Origin: Gnetum montanum
Taxonomy: Eukaryota > Streptophyta > Gnetopsida > Gnetales > Gnetaceae
Assembly (NCBI GenBank): GCA_015680685.1
Contig: MNCI01004926.1
Span: forward strand, 434,927-498,926
Length of the DNA: 64,000 nucleotides
Direction of reading: 5' to 3'
A program made the translations under genes and the position numbers. How positions within the stretch are numbered: position 1 is the stretch's first letter; every line of letters starts with the position of its first letter. Of this stretch, positions 35,582-48,459 are shown piece after piece. Below the pieces are notes generated by a model. That model was not told where the DNA came from, made no database searches, and was given only the letters and a program-made list of their open reading frames with translations.

Positions 35582-38500
35582 ATAACTAATACATCCCATC
35601 ATCTACCACACTTGAAATCATAATCTACTATATAATCTATACTACAGATCAGTATGTCTTTTCTTTCCACCACCTTAACCTTTATCGGTGCATGCATGGA
35701 AAATTCTAGTGGCTCCTCCCATTCAAGTATTCACATGAATCTTAATCTAAGATGCTCTTCTTAAATGGATAAATCTTTAGCATTGTGACTATCATGGTCC
35801 TACAACATACTCTACCATACTATGGTAAAGATTGTGATACATCTTTTCCATCAATGTAATTATACCATTAACCTTAGTCATTATACTCAAGATTTCTTAA
35901 ATAACCAAGCAAATCTTACACATGACCCTCACATAGATCGACTATTAGGTGCTAACATATTACTATGTGGCATGTTGTTTAATGCTAGGTATTTTGGTGT
36001 TACCAAAATGATAATTTTCTTACAACACTACTCATCTTCCTATTGTAAATCTTTCTATTCAAGTCCTCTACTCTACCTTGCACTAGAGTCGTTTTCTATG
36101 CAATGATCTTCTCTACCTCAACCCCAATGCCCTTTTCCAAATCATCCATAAAAATATAGTAGATATATAGAATGTTCATTCCTCTATGGCATGAAAACAT
36201 TTTTCTAATGTAGATGAAAGTTATTCTTCTCTATTTTCATCCTAGCACTATTGGTCCTAAACTAGCCATTATCAAGATGTAGAATAACTCCTCTTTCATT
36301 ATCAAAGATAAGAAGATCTTTTCCATTAAGGGTGATATTGCCCACATAATGAGGTTCTTTTCTTCTAGCAAGAAGATTCTGAAAAGTACACATGTTAGGT
36401 GTTGAGGTGTCTAGTGGTTTCTTCAATAATAGCTCCTACCCAAAATGTAAAAAAGATGGATACAAAGTGTTAAAGCCACAATAACCTTGGAGGTTGGATT
36501 CTTATGCTTTCTATGAGTACATCTTCTGTTAGTCCTCTCATTGGCTCATTAAGAGCACCTTCAGGTCTTGTAAAGCCTCTGGAATGGCCTTGAACATAAA
36601 CTCTTGGCATTCTTTGCAAATGTAAGTAACTACTCTTTTCATTACATGCAAACTAATGTGGTGTCTCATTGTGAGCATGATGATATTTTCGAAGCCCTTA
36701 CCTATGACTAAGGGATCTTTGATCTAGACATCCTAGAGGCTAAACACACCCTTCCTCTAAAGCATATTGACCACGTACTCTATACTTCTTCTAAGTTTAG
36801 GTCTTAAAATAAATGATGATGCAACATCAATATGGTCATTTTTTCATTAGCACCAAACAAAAAATGTACCACTAGGTCCTCTTAGGACCTGCTAGGAAAT
36901 CTTGCTACAAAGGTAGGCTCTAGTCTTATCCCATCCTCCATGCATGCTTTCTCTTAGTACTATACTTGTCCAACCTTTTCTTCATAGAGGTTGATACCAC
37001 CAACACTATTGCCTCCTTTTATACCCCTACCAAACACTCCCCAACTCTTAACCCCTCAACTCCATGTCATGATACCTCTTTTACTTTCACTTATACTCTA
37101 TCTAGTTGCTAACTATAAATGTGGAGCCAACTAGGTTATCACTACCACAAAAGTAACCCTCATCACTCACCTATTGACAGCCCTAACAATAATAGTATGT
37201 CATAATCCCCTTACCTTCATTTAACAACCCTAATCGTAACCTATCTATTCTTTTCCTACCATTAACTATGTCCCAAATTAAAACTTTTCATAGCTTTAAT
37301 TATTTCATTTAATGCATGTGATTAATTCTTTGATGCTATTAGATGTATTTCAATAGCTTAGCTCTAAGTTTCTTAATTAAATCATAGGATTACATTATTA
37401 TAGTTACTATTATTTCTGTTATTGTTATTATTGTTAGGGTATTTTGTTAAAGTTTCATATCCTTTGTTTTATTACTATTGGAGCTCAGTCATAGATCTAT
37501 TGTATATTTTATGATTAAATGTTGAAATCTAAAAATCCTAGGAAGTTTTTCTTTTTTATCAGTTATTATGCCTTTACAAGTATTTGGCTATCCATATTTT
37601 ATTCTTTACACACATTCAATTATGTATATTCAATATTTAGTATGTAGACTCAATTATACACATTTATGCTTTATTATGCGCATCTGCTTTATTATGCACA
37701 TCTAGTTATGTATCTTTTATTTTTATTATACATTTTATATAATACTTTGTTCATTAAGAGATTTTGAAGCCTAATCTTTTTTGTCATTAAACTAGAACTT
37801 GAAGTTTATTATTAATTATAAATAAATATTTCATAAATCAAATTTGTAAACGAAGTACCTTAGGATGATGTCTTGTCTAGAATCTGACCTTACCAATGTG
37901 TCTAATATGTTCAAAAATATTAGTTTTTATCCTTAGTTTACTAAAATTGGAGCTATGGCACTGGAGATATCACATTTTTAGTTAGTTAAAAATACCATAA
38001 AAGTTTCAAAATTTGAACTAGACGACTATGATAAGTAAATCTTATATAGGATTTCAACATATGATTAGGTAGACCATTTGATAAGGATTTTGTAGATTCA
38101 AACCAAATTTGATTTGGAGTCCTGGTATAGATGTTATGAGTATTACACCTTGAGGGTATTAGTTTAGAGAAACAAATGAGCAATGAACTTATAAAAATAT
38201 AAATGTTTAAATTCAGAATAAAAATAAAAATATAGAGCAAGTTTAAAAGTCAAAGGCAGTGCATGTTACGTAAGAACAAGCAAAAAATAAACCAAAAGAA
38301 AATAACATGCAATATACTATAACATAAAAACATTTATCTTATCTTCTGTAATCATCACCTTCCTCTTTTTTGTTCTTTTCCCAATGTTTTGCATCCACCC
38401 CAATTTTCTAACCGAAACCGTGTTCCATCATATTTTTCTTTTTCATTTGAAAACTACTTTTTGCTATTTCTTCTTCATTTTGAAGCTAATTTCAACCTAG

Positions 38501-41500
38501 TTTCTTCTATTTTAAGCTTGTTACTTTTTATTTTTGAACACATAGCAATCCCATGTGTCACACCATATGTGATTCTTCTAATTATAAATAGATTGTGCCA
38601 TTTGTTAAGTCTCATATCCATTTGTAGAACAAGCTTCTAATGTGTTAGTTCAAAATAAAGAAAAAGCTAATTTTGGATGTTTTAGTGAGAAAGAAAGAAA
38701 ATAAGAAGATTCTTAAAGCCCTACTAACACAAGTAGGAAATTTTATTCAACTTTGCTTTTCATGCCATTCTCCTATTTTGTTATAGATTTTATGCACTTT
38801 CCTTTTACTTTCTAATTTTTCCTTATTCTTCCATGATTTTAATTATTTTTCCTGTCTAATTTTCATCAATTTGGATTTGTTCTTATATTGAAATTAGTAT
38901 TTTTAATTATGTCCAAACCATTTTCTACTTTTAGGATGAATTTTTGAAATTGTGAAAACTTTTCCCAACATGCTTCTTATATAATTTATATGATTATTTT
39001 GGATCAGCACTTGATATGAACATGCTTTTGCAAGAATTTTGTGGCAATTTTAACTATTACAAATTTTTGGCTATTTTGGAAAATCTTCTAGATTTTTGAA
39101 TTAAAATAATAATATTTGTGTGACTGATTTTGCTCAGTTGGTAGTAGGAGTTGTGAATGTTTTAGATGTCCATGTTTGCATATAGCAGTTGAGTGTTCTT
39201 TAATGGGACCCACCCCATAGGAACAAGGGCTTTTGGATGGATTCCCTAACTTGGATTTTGATTTGTAAGTTCATGGGAGGCTGGGAAACTAGCTGAGACC
39301 ATGGCATTGAGTAGTTGGGTCTAGTGGTACACGGTGAGGCATAGTCAAGACCTATCCTTCCAATGATACATGTGCCTTAGCCATTGATGATGTTAGTAGT
39401 AAGACTATTTCCAAGACATGGCCATGAGTGACTTGTTTGGATCGATATAATCTTTTGACAGTAAGGACAACCAAGAACTAACCTTCGAAGATGCTTGGAT
39501 AAAATATATACTCTTTGGATATTTTTTGAAAACATTTGTGATATTTTTAGACATTAAATAATTAAAATATATATATTCTTTGAATTTGGATTTTATTTTG
39601 ATTTTTTGAAAAATTTGTAGCATTTTTAGACTTTAAAACATTTTTGAATATTTATTTGGAAACCTTTACTTATCCCATATCTTGAGACTTTTGGCTCAAA
39701 ACCTTATGCTTCATGAATAGGAAAATAAAATAACTTTTCTTATTTGAGGGATTCTTACTCTTGCATTTCAATTCAAAGAGCCTAGAGAAGCCATGGAAAT
39801 GTTGAAAGAGGAACATGGGATGAAATGTGGATCAATTCTATACAAGATGGACCATCCAAACTTGAAAACTAATTCTTATATATTTGTTATTTTTGTAAAA
39901 TAGAAACTCTATACACTTTTCTTATATTTGAGCCATGTATCTATTTTTATGAATAAATAATAAAGTATGATAGATATGAAATTGTGGTCTATGCCATTTG
40001 GACTATAAGATTACAAGGAATATTTTTCATTTTGACACATACTATATGTTTAGGAAAATTTAATATTATGTATTATATATTAATATTTTATTTAATTATT
40101 ATTTTAAATTTTATTATTTAATTTAGTAAAATGCAAATGTGAATATTTTTATTTCTAGATGTCCAATTAAGGTAAAACAAGTGTCATTGGAATTTTTACT
40201 TTGCTTACTATTTTATGTGCAACAAGTAAAATTTTTTTACATATATCTTTTTGTGGCTACATAAATATCTATTTTTCTCTATATAAATTTTATTTAACTA
40301 TGTATGTGAGCAATACGAAATTTTGATGCACGATTTTGCTCTACTATATTTATGCTTCTAATTAAAAATTTTTATCTATTTTATGGCTTCATTTTGAATT
40401 AGTAAATCAAGATTACATCTAGATCCTTAGGGTTTCTTAGCATCTCCATTAGTTATTTATAGTATTTTATAGGTAATTAATGGAGGTGTTACAGCCTATC
40501 TCTTATTCACCTAGCCTGAGCCTGCAATAATCCCTGTATTCTTATGATTCCCATCCCTGTATTCTTATGATTCCCAAAGGATCAACACCCTAAGTGTAAC
40601 CATGTAAGCTTGCACAATAAGCATTTTTGGATCTTTGATGATATTATTAAACCTTTAGGTTCCTACCATTGATCACAACCCACTAAAATATGTAAAGGAG
40701 ACATGTTGAACCCAATCACTTTCTCCTAGACTTCTCCACCATTCAATCAAGACAACAACGATGCATGTTGCTACCATCTCAAATGCTTACTCTTGCTCTA
40801 TCCTCTGCCAATTATTGTTTTCTTGCCTATCTTCACAACACTTACATGTCACCAATGTGAATGCTAACTTGAATGCCTCTTTAACATCCATTCCTTTTTC
40901 TTTCTTTTTTTCTGTTTTTCTTTTTCTTTTTTTCTTCTATTTTTGCATTATGCTTGTCATTTTAAATGCACTATTACGTTGTTAACTAGTTTTGATTTTA
41001 TCACCATAGTCATGAAAACTTTGTTTTAGTTAGTTTCATGTGGTTTTGGGCCAGAATATTCTACTAGGATACCAATGTTCAATTTTGTAAATTTTCTTTT
41101 TTGTTAATACAATCACATTTGAGTTCTTCCTAAAAAAAGTGAATTAAAATGTATGACATCAAAGTTTCATTAGCATTGGTTTTTCCAGTTTTAAAAACAT
41201 AAATTAAATACAAATAGTATAGTTACAAACAAAAAAATTTATTACATAAGGCTAAGACCAAGCTTGGAATTTGAAATTATACTTTTCTAACAAGCATTTT
41301 TTCCTAACATTGTCTTTAAAAACAGTTCAAGTATTTTTCCCAATTTTGTTGAATAAGTAAAGCCAAATGAACTAGCACCAGGTCTTAGTAATCTCAAAGT
41401 TATATTTTGTAATTTATTGTTTGTAACTTCTACTTTTTAACATGAAGTTTATATTATTAAAAAAAGAAAAAAACACTTTCTATGTTAAAATTCTATTTAA

Positions 41501-41780
41501 AAGATATGATTTGGAATGTTGATCATGGAGTATAGTAAAGGGGTTTTAGTTGGGGTGTTATGTAGTGGAAGGCATTATTTTGTCTTATTTTTAGCCAATA
41601 ACATTTCCAAAATAATAATAATAGAGCTTTGCACCACTTATTATGGTTTTTTACCCTTTATATTGAAGGATTTTCCATGTAAATTTTCTTGTGTATTTTA
41701 TTAATGTTATTGAAGTTATGGAGAACATGATAAAAAAGACAATGTAATTTGAAAAGTTAAATGAGAACAATTGACATATA
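35582..41780. other. 6.2 kb AT-rich region, no gene recognised
   Basis: Only short frames are present. A 23-bp unit beginning 'tccctgtattc' is perfectly duplicated in tandem at 40531-40576. Around 36560-36720 the minus strand gives a faint Cys/His arrangement like an integrase zinc finger, too degraded to call. 'ggaggtgttaca' near 40481 resembles an LTR end, but no partner was found. The remainder shows nothing I can name. Confidence 0.6.
40531..40576. repeat. 23-bp perfect tandem duplication
   Basis: Two identical 23-bp units, 40531-40553 and 40554-40576, lie in otherwise unique AT-rich DNA. A recent slippage or repair duplication is likely. Confidence 0.85.
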
Positions 41781-42712
41781 TAGAAAATTATAATGGAAGA
41801 TTAATTACTTACAAAAGAGAAAAAGAGGTTGAATTTCCGATTTGAAGAAAGATTTTAAAGCCTATGGCTATGGAAGATTAAGAATTCGATGTTCTTGATC
41901 AAATGTATATGGCTACAATCTAACCCTAAATTTCTCCATCAATTTTATTTGATATTACTAAATGTAAAAAATTTACAAAGGTATGTCAATCTCTAGAATA
42001 GTCTAAAACAATTGTATGAGTAATCCTCTAATGCAAATAAAATATATGAAATGAAAAAGTTGTTTCCATTGAAGATAAAGGAAGTTATATTGGTATGAAA
42101 ATTTGTGAGTGAATTCAATTTCATTGCTACATAGTTACGATCTCTAAAAATTAATTTAGATGAAGAGGTATTATGTTTGTTTTTATTGTGTTCTTTACCA
42201 CCAAGTTGGGATCCTCTTGTTATTGCTATCATAAATATTATTGATAATAGATTTAAACTTTATTATATTATTTCCTTGTTGTTGAATGAAGAAAATAGGA
42301 AAGCTTTAATGTAGTTGTTAATTGAAACAAATATTGGTAATCAAAGCAAGGGGAACAATATAATTCAGAGATGAGTCCATAAAATTAAGTAAAGAAAAAC
42401 CTAAGAGATAGAAAGATTCAAATCATAAGAAAGAAATAATCCTTACTAGTATTATGAAAAGATACATCATCTATAGAACAATTGTCATTTTTGAAAAATA
42501 AGAACAAAGAGAAAAATCAATAAAAAGATAAACATGATATTTGTTTGAAATAAATACAATAGCTAGTAATGGTGTTACAATGAGTATTGCATGTGTTATT
42601 TCTGGTATTGTAGATGTTTGAATTTTAGATTCTAGTGCATCATTCTATATTTTTCCTAATAAACCATCTTTTTAAATTATAAAAATATTGAAAATTTATG
42701 CTTCTTGGTGAT
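41780..42712 (+). pseudogene. Ty1/Copia gag to protease relic, left of element D
   Basis: Plus-strand frames give a Gag segment, 'LDEEVLCLFLLCSLPPSWDP', the family's LLxSLPxSW motif, and then a protease-like 'ILDSSASFYIFPNKPSF', which corresponds to the Copia LDSGAS box with G changed to S. Many stops are present. The next part of the same element is found at 51218, so element D split it. Confidence 0.7.
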
Positions 42713-43507
42713 TGATGAGTGGTGAGGTACCCCTACACTCAACCATACGAATACAAGTGTTACACGCACGATCCGGTCGAACTCTACAGACGGACTAGTT
42801 GTGGCACCTAGATAGTTAGCCTTAGGTCGTAGTTCACTGTCATCCCACCTGGACTAGTATTAGCTTTGTCATGTATGGTTTAGTCCACAGTGAGGTGTAT
42901 GATGTGGTTCCTAATCTAACGCTGCTCTTGAAGACAATGGAAAGTAATATTAACTAACCTAGGAGGGAAGGGTAAGAGAGTCTAAACTAGCCTAAGTGCA
43001 ATAAGCATTCATTCCTTGATCATCCGTACACATCTTGGACCTCATGCATGACTACCACTGGGATTACCAAGTGCATGGCATAGGTACGCTACTGGGTTAC
43101 CAAGTAGTCACACTTAAATGCTCATGATTAAGTCATACTCATTTCACGTTACTAGGAGATAAGGGTAAGAGAGTATTAACTAGGAAATCAGTAAATAACA
43201 ATTAAATAAATAAATAATTAAACCAAGTGAATGCTGCAATGATGAAGTAATCTCGATCTTTATTTCTAGTCATGTGCGTGTCCAAGTATATCACACTAGA
43301 ATAAAGAATGTTGTACAATTACAATCACCACACTGTGGGCAAACACTAGGAAATATTCTATCTCTGGGAGGGGAAAACTGCCAAAGCTTCGCTAAGAAAC
43401 TAAAACTAGATGCGAAACAAGGGAGAGCCGCCTCTTATTTATAGAACTGGTGGCGGGCTACGATATCGTATACTCGATATCGTAGTCTCCCAGAACGCGA
43501 CTCATCA
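42713..43507 (-). repeat. element D 3' LTR
   Basis: 795 bp, TGATGAGT to ACTCATCA. The TATA-like complement 'tatttata' at 43436-43443 is only about 65 bp from the coding-strand start of the LTR, with two CGATATCG palindromes between. Confidence 0.88.
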
Positions 43508-43520
43508 TACCCCCACGACT
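43508..43520 (-). promoter_or_regulatory. polypurine tract of element D
   Basis: The coding strand reads GTCGTGGGGGTA directly before the LTR TGATGAGT. C (CTTCGGGGTA) and F (CATGGGGGTA) have equivalent runs. This is the plus-strand primer of reverse transcription; it is short and G-rich. Confidence 0.65.
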
Positions 43521-43652
43521 AAATGAAAACTCATCCTCGAGTTACAATTATTACACAGTGGATAGGTATGGGATTATTGGATGGTAAAAGTGGGACTATG
43601 CCGTAGTTGTGAAATGAAAACAAAATAAAGACACAACATAGATGTTCTACAT

Positions 43653-46453
43653 CTACAAAAATGAATGGAACTCATGTAGTTCCAGGTGCCGATGGCTCCT
43701 CCATTGGTGCCTTCCCTTTGTCTTGTGCTCTAGGTTTTGAGGCTTGATCATGCACAAGTATGGCTGGAGTTTCTCCTCTTCAGTCTGAGGATCTTGTTCC
43801 ATCCATGCTAATGTTCCAATGTTTGATGGAGTTGGCACTTCCCACGGATAGGGTAGTTGCGGAAACATTTGATTAGCTTTGACATACCAAGTCATGAACA
43901 CCCATCGTTCCTCCTCGTAGGCTCTGGTTTTATCCCTATACTCTTGAAAATCTGCCAGCCGTTGAGCCAAGTCTATTGCGATGCCTTTCTGTCCTTGGTA
44001 GCTGGCTTTCACCCCCTCAAGTTTAGAATTTTCAACTTCCAATTTCTCCAACAACTTCTTGCGTTCTACAAATTCTGCTTTATATTTGATGTGGATGGTT
44101 GCTACCTTCTACTAGAGCTCTGTCCTTAGGCACCCTGATATTAACATGGCCAAGTTGGCATATCTCAGATTTGCCAACTCCATGTATTCTATTAAGTTTT
44201 AAATCTGCAGGTCCCGGCTCTTAAGTTCTGCTTGGTGGGCGAAGGAATATGTGTCCAATATGGCCCGCCAATCAGTGTGTTGAGCCATGATAGCATTGAT
44301 GTGGGCCTTGGCCATATGGATCTCCTTTTCAAGGATTTGTTTGTACATCCCCACCTGATCTCAGAAGTGCTCCTTCAGCTTTTCATGCCTCTTAGCCTCA
44401 TTTTTCCATATGCTTATCTCAATAGCTGACTTTCAACAAATGGTGTGTACCTCCTCCATCGAGAGGGTTTGATTTTCTCTAGCTAAATGACTTACATCTC
44501 AGTTGACCCAGATAAATTGTTCTCATAACTAATGAAAGTGTTCCTCAAGAACGTTCTTTTGTTTTTCTGCAGTGGTCAACCAAAGGTTGTTTACAACAAG
44601 CTTCTTGTTTTCTCCTTGTAAGGCCTTGAGTGCCTTAAGATACGCATGAGTTTGCGCCTATGCTATGGAGGCATCCCAAATAGCCTTCTCTTTTTCATCA
44701 GCCACCCTTTTATTCTCCACTATAAGCTTGGATAGCTGCTTAGTTTTGAAATTTTCTAGCTGGTCTATGGGAACAAATTGTAAGGGATCCTGTTGTGCTG
44801 CTTGTAGGGTTACGAGTTGCTCTTGTAGTTTCTACACTTCAGCTTCAGCATGCTTGGCCCTCACTTCTATTAAAACCAGCTTCCCATTTGTGGAAATGAG
44901 GTCTGACTGAATTTCCATAACATCCTGAGGGATGTCAAATAGGGACATCATTACCTGCCCTGTTTGGAGCAATCAATCAAGTGCAACCTCATGTTCCGCA
45001 GGAGTCATTGAGGTTCCAGCCAAAGTTTGAGTATCTCGTGCTCCTATGAAATCTTCCAGTGATACAACAGGTACTTTGAAAGATTCTTTGATGTGGTCAG
45101 TGACCACTTCTGCAGCTCCCGCGACATTCTGGTGTTGCATGGCCACCACAGTGGCCCCTTCACCAGTTTCTAATTTCACCTGGAAGGATGCCACGTTTCC
45201 TAAGATCTGTTATGACCATCTACTTTCCCCTCCTCCTATGTGAATAGACATTTCGTCCCTTGTGTGATCCAAAGAAACAGTGGGCTAACTGGCATCATCG
45301 ATCACGTGGAAGAGGTTTGCATCATCACGACTTCCCCAACTAACCATCTCAGCAATGGCCCTAAGATGACTCATCGACAGTCAGTAGTCTGTGGTGGCTG
45401 ATCCTGGTCTGTGCTGGGTCCTTCTTCCTATTGTTGGTTGAGACTTGTGCTTGGAGGTTGGTTGTGTCCTGCAAGCTGAGTTGCAGTTGGTCCAGCCATC
45501 TGTTCTTCTTCTTGTTCTAGACCCAACTCTTCACCAGTGCTTTTCCTTGGAGCTTGCACTTTTAGCAGTTCAGCATATGAAGTAGTTTGGGCTTTTCTAA
45601 GGACATCATTGGTGTACCCCCGGATACCAACATGTTAGCAAAGCTTCTTGATAAAACAACAAAATGGTAGCGCCATCTTCCCTATCTTTCGTTCCTCAAA
45701 CTACCTTAGGATCTCCATTAAATATAGATGGGGTAGGTTAGCGTCAACCTTTCCCATCAACACTGCACATCCTCTAGCCACATACATTGATATTCTTTTC
45801 AAGCCCTTGGTGGGGAAGAGGTGATATGTTCTAATTTTAAAGTAAACCCTCTCTTTCGTTGTCAACTCACCAAATGTTTTATATCTATCATAAGCCTTTT
45901 TCAACCAATCCTTTCACACATCAGGGTCTGAACAGGTGGATAACTGAGTAACTTTAGGCCCTGTATTCGGAAGGTTTAACACTTCCAAAATGGCCTACAT
46001 GGAGAAATCAACTACCACTCTACAAATATTTACAGTTGTGCCTTGCTCCCTATTGTGCTAGAATTGGTACATCTCTCCTAGGTACTAGGCACCGCTTTCA
46101 GAGAGGATGGGCCATAAGGGAGACCTTGTGAGGTTATCCCTAATAGCCTCAAGAGTGAATTCTACAAAATATTCAAAGTCTAATTCCACAATAACCACAG
46201 TGAATGTGGACTTTTCATGGATGGCCTAAACACAATCTTGGGGCAACGTGAGATGTTGTCCCTATTCAGGCATTGCAGTAGTTCCTCCTTCTACCTACCT
46301 AGACCATCCGGTAGGAGGTTCCTCTTGATGAATGCTGAATGATTGCTCCTCCTATTCTTCATGTTGTCTAGCAGGACCTTGTCTTCCACCACTCCGAGAT
46401 TGTTTACTTCCACCTTGAGTAGGACCTTCTTGTTGTCCATGTTTCGGGGCCAT
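43653..46453 (-). pseudogene. ORF2 of element D: plant-transposon-protein/envelope-like segment plus coiled coil, broken
   Basis: About 930 codons, co-linear with ORF2 of C, with several stops. It has the basic N-terminus from 46453, a PTP-like region near 46050-45700 ('ERVYFKIRTYHLFPTKGLKR', 'VARGCAVLMGKVDANL'), a linker with 'VVSLEDFIGARDTQTLAGTS', a coiled coil (about 44950-44000, 'LEKLEVENSKLEGVKASYQG'), and a C-terminal part with 'WYVKANQMFPQLPYPWEVP'. The end of the frame is set by the stop at 43653. The function is unknown; relation to the Athila envelope-like ORF is inferred from position and pattern. Confidence 0.5.
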
Positions 46454-46744
46454 CTGCAATCATATGGGCCAAGCGTTAGTAAGGTTGCTTTTGAAGTTAA
46501 GTTATACCTTACTGCTTACCTTAATTAATTAATTCATTTTATCTTCATGTGATATTGCCTGAAATATTGTAATAATGGGTCCTTTTTACTTAGGTGGTTT
46601 TTCAATTTTAATTTCTCGGTGTACCTAAAGGGATTAAATAATTTCTTTGGCACAATTATTCTAAATGTTATAGCTAATTACCCTAGATAATTTTCTTTGG
46701 GTGATGATAAATTTCAAAAAATTTAGGCACTTTTCGGCAGATGT

Positions 46745-46767
46745 CCCTCCCCCACGACTAAACTAAA
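46745..46767 (-). promoter_or_regulatory. internal copy of the polypurine motif (element D)
   Basis: 'ccctcccccacgactaaact' closely resembles 'tacccccacgactaaat' at the 3' LTR junction (43508-43525). On the coding strand both give TTTAGTCGTGGGGG. It could act as a central polypurine tract, or be the scar of an old LTR-internal duplication. Confidence 0.45.
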
Positions 46768-46924
46768 CACTTTGGGTTCAAGCAAGTTCAAACGGAATGA
46801 AAATCGGAGTACTAGCGAGTGAGATTTAGTGAGAAAAGCAAGGGTCGCTCAAGCGCAAGTCGTAGAGAAAAAATTCAAAAACTCCCTCGTGGAATGGCAA
46901 AAATGATGCTAAGTGTTGCAGGGG

Positions 46925-46990
46925 GGTCACCTATTTATACGTTTGGAGGGATGTGATATCATGTACGATACATCGCGTATGCGATATCAT
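46925..46990 (-). promoter_or_regulatory. LTR-promoter-like block ahead of ORF2 (element D)
   Basis: On the coding strand, two GATATC palindromes and a 'catcgcgtatgcgatatc' stretch are followed by TATAAATAGG (46931-46939 complement). This is the same order as the start of the family's LTRs. It lies about 480 bp upstream of the ORF2 start, inside the element, where an internal promoter for ORF2 could sit. Confidence 0.5.
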
Positions 46991-47312
46991 GGCCCTAGTG
47001 AGATAGACTCAACACTAAAATGCTGAATTTTTAAAGATTTTCTTAAAATTAACACTGGAAACTTAGGACATTAAGCTATGGTTAGGATATTTGAGGGTAA
47101 TTGACCTTGTTGTGAAGGAACGAATGATGATGAGTGAGTGTAATTGATCCATAAAACCTCAGGTGGTAAGAAAAAGGTTATGTGATGGTACATAGGAATG
47201 TTAAATTGGAGGGATAGTAATAAGGGAAAGAAAATCATTGGCAATTATGCTGAGGGTAATGAATAGTGTGTGTCAATTATGTTATAAGTGAGAATTACAA
47301 AAGATTACACAA

Positions 47313-48455
47313 GTGGATCCTCCCCAAAGCAAGTTCCAACCTATAGTGCCCTTATGTAACCACACTTAAAGTGTCTGTGGGCACTAGAAGGGCTAGATGT
47401 AATCCACATGAACTCCACGAAACACACACATGTAATTATCATCGGAATGAGATGATAATTCTACACTACACAAGACACAAGTTATAATTACATGAACAGT
47501 GAGATGCGATGGGTTATAGAAGGGATCATAGAGATTGGGACATGAGGTAACTGAGTTAGGGCATAGTGAATCCTGTGTGAAAAGCATGTTTAACATGTCA
47601 TTAACCCATCATTCTAAGATCAGGAGCAAGTCCATTCCTCTAATCGGTGACATCACATTATTTCATCCCATGATGAGCGACTATGAGATTACCAAAACAA
47701 TAAGGCGTATGATCACTTGGCATTTTGTTCAAGGGAGGAGTGATTTTGTTTTATGGCACTTTGTTTTTCCATTTTTTTTCTCTTTTTTTTCTGAATACTA
47801 ACTCTAGAGAAGCCACCAACCTTCAAGCATGGGTGCATGTCTTTCCAGTGGAACCCCCTAGAACAGCTTTGGATTTTGGAGTGCCCTTTTGATTACTCTT
47901 ACTCCCATTTTTCNNNNNNNNNNNNNNNNNNNNNNNNNNNNNNNGATGTCACACCCTAATCACTCCCTCTTGGTCCATCCTTCTTCATTCTAGGTACAAT
48001 GAACACAAAATTAATTTTAAGTTTTAAGATTGTCAAGAATATCACTGTACCCTCTAACAGAACCTCTTATTTGTAGAGTGGATGAGTGGGTGTAGTGAGC
48101 TCACTATCCAAATAATTGACCACTCGAGACTCGATAACATAGAACACACCTCAACCAACAAGCCACATGAGTGCTTTATTCATAGACAAGATTACTTATA
48201 AAAAGACGTAAAAAGACAAAAAGACAAAATCAAAAAAGTTGTAAAATCAAAGAAAAATAAAACAAGAAATTGAAAAATGAAAAACTAGAAAACAAAAAAG
48301 CTATAAAATCAAAGAAAATGAAAAATATTTATTAATCCTGCTTGTTATTTAGAATGTGGATATCCCCCATAACAAAATGGTTGAGCATGGCAAGGATTAA
48401 TAAATAAAAGATGAGGATCCTTGCGTGTTGGAAATATTGGTGCTCAGTCATACTT
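47313..48455 (-). other. conserved non-coding stretch between gag and ORF2 of element D
   Basis: Shares with B and C the 'tcctccccaaagca' block at its left end, 'gcatgggtgcatgtctttcc' near 47828, and an A-rich tract at about 48195-48330. It includes the N gap at 47914-47944, which removes the equivalent of about 32190-32260 in C. Confidence 0.5.
47914..47944. other. assembly gap (31 N)
   Basis: A run of 31 N interrupts the conserved non-coding stretch of element D. By comparison with C, roughly 70 bp of sequence is unread here, so the N run may not give the true length. Confidence 0.95.
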
Positions 48456-48459
48456 ACCC

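Noticed and set aside
36560-36720. Possible Ty3/Gypsy integrase zinc finger on the minus strand
   Set aside because: A loose His/Cys arrangement is visible, but no frame continues and no core integrase motif follows. Too weak to call.
40470-40492. 'ggaggtgttaca' as the end of a chromovirus-type LTR
   Set aside because: No matching TGTAACACC start, partner LTR or target duplication was found.
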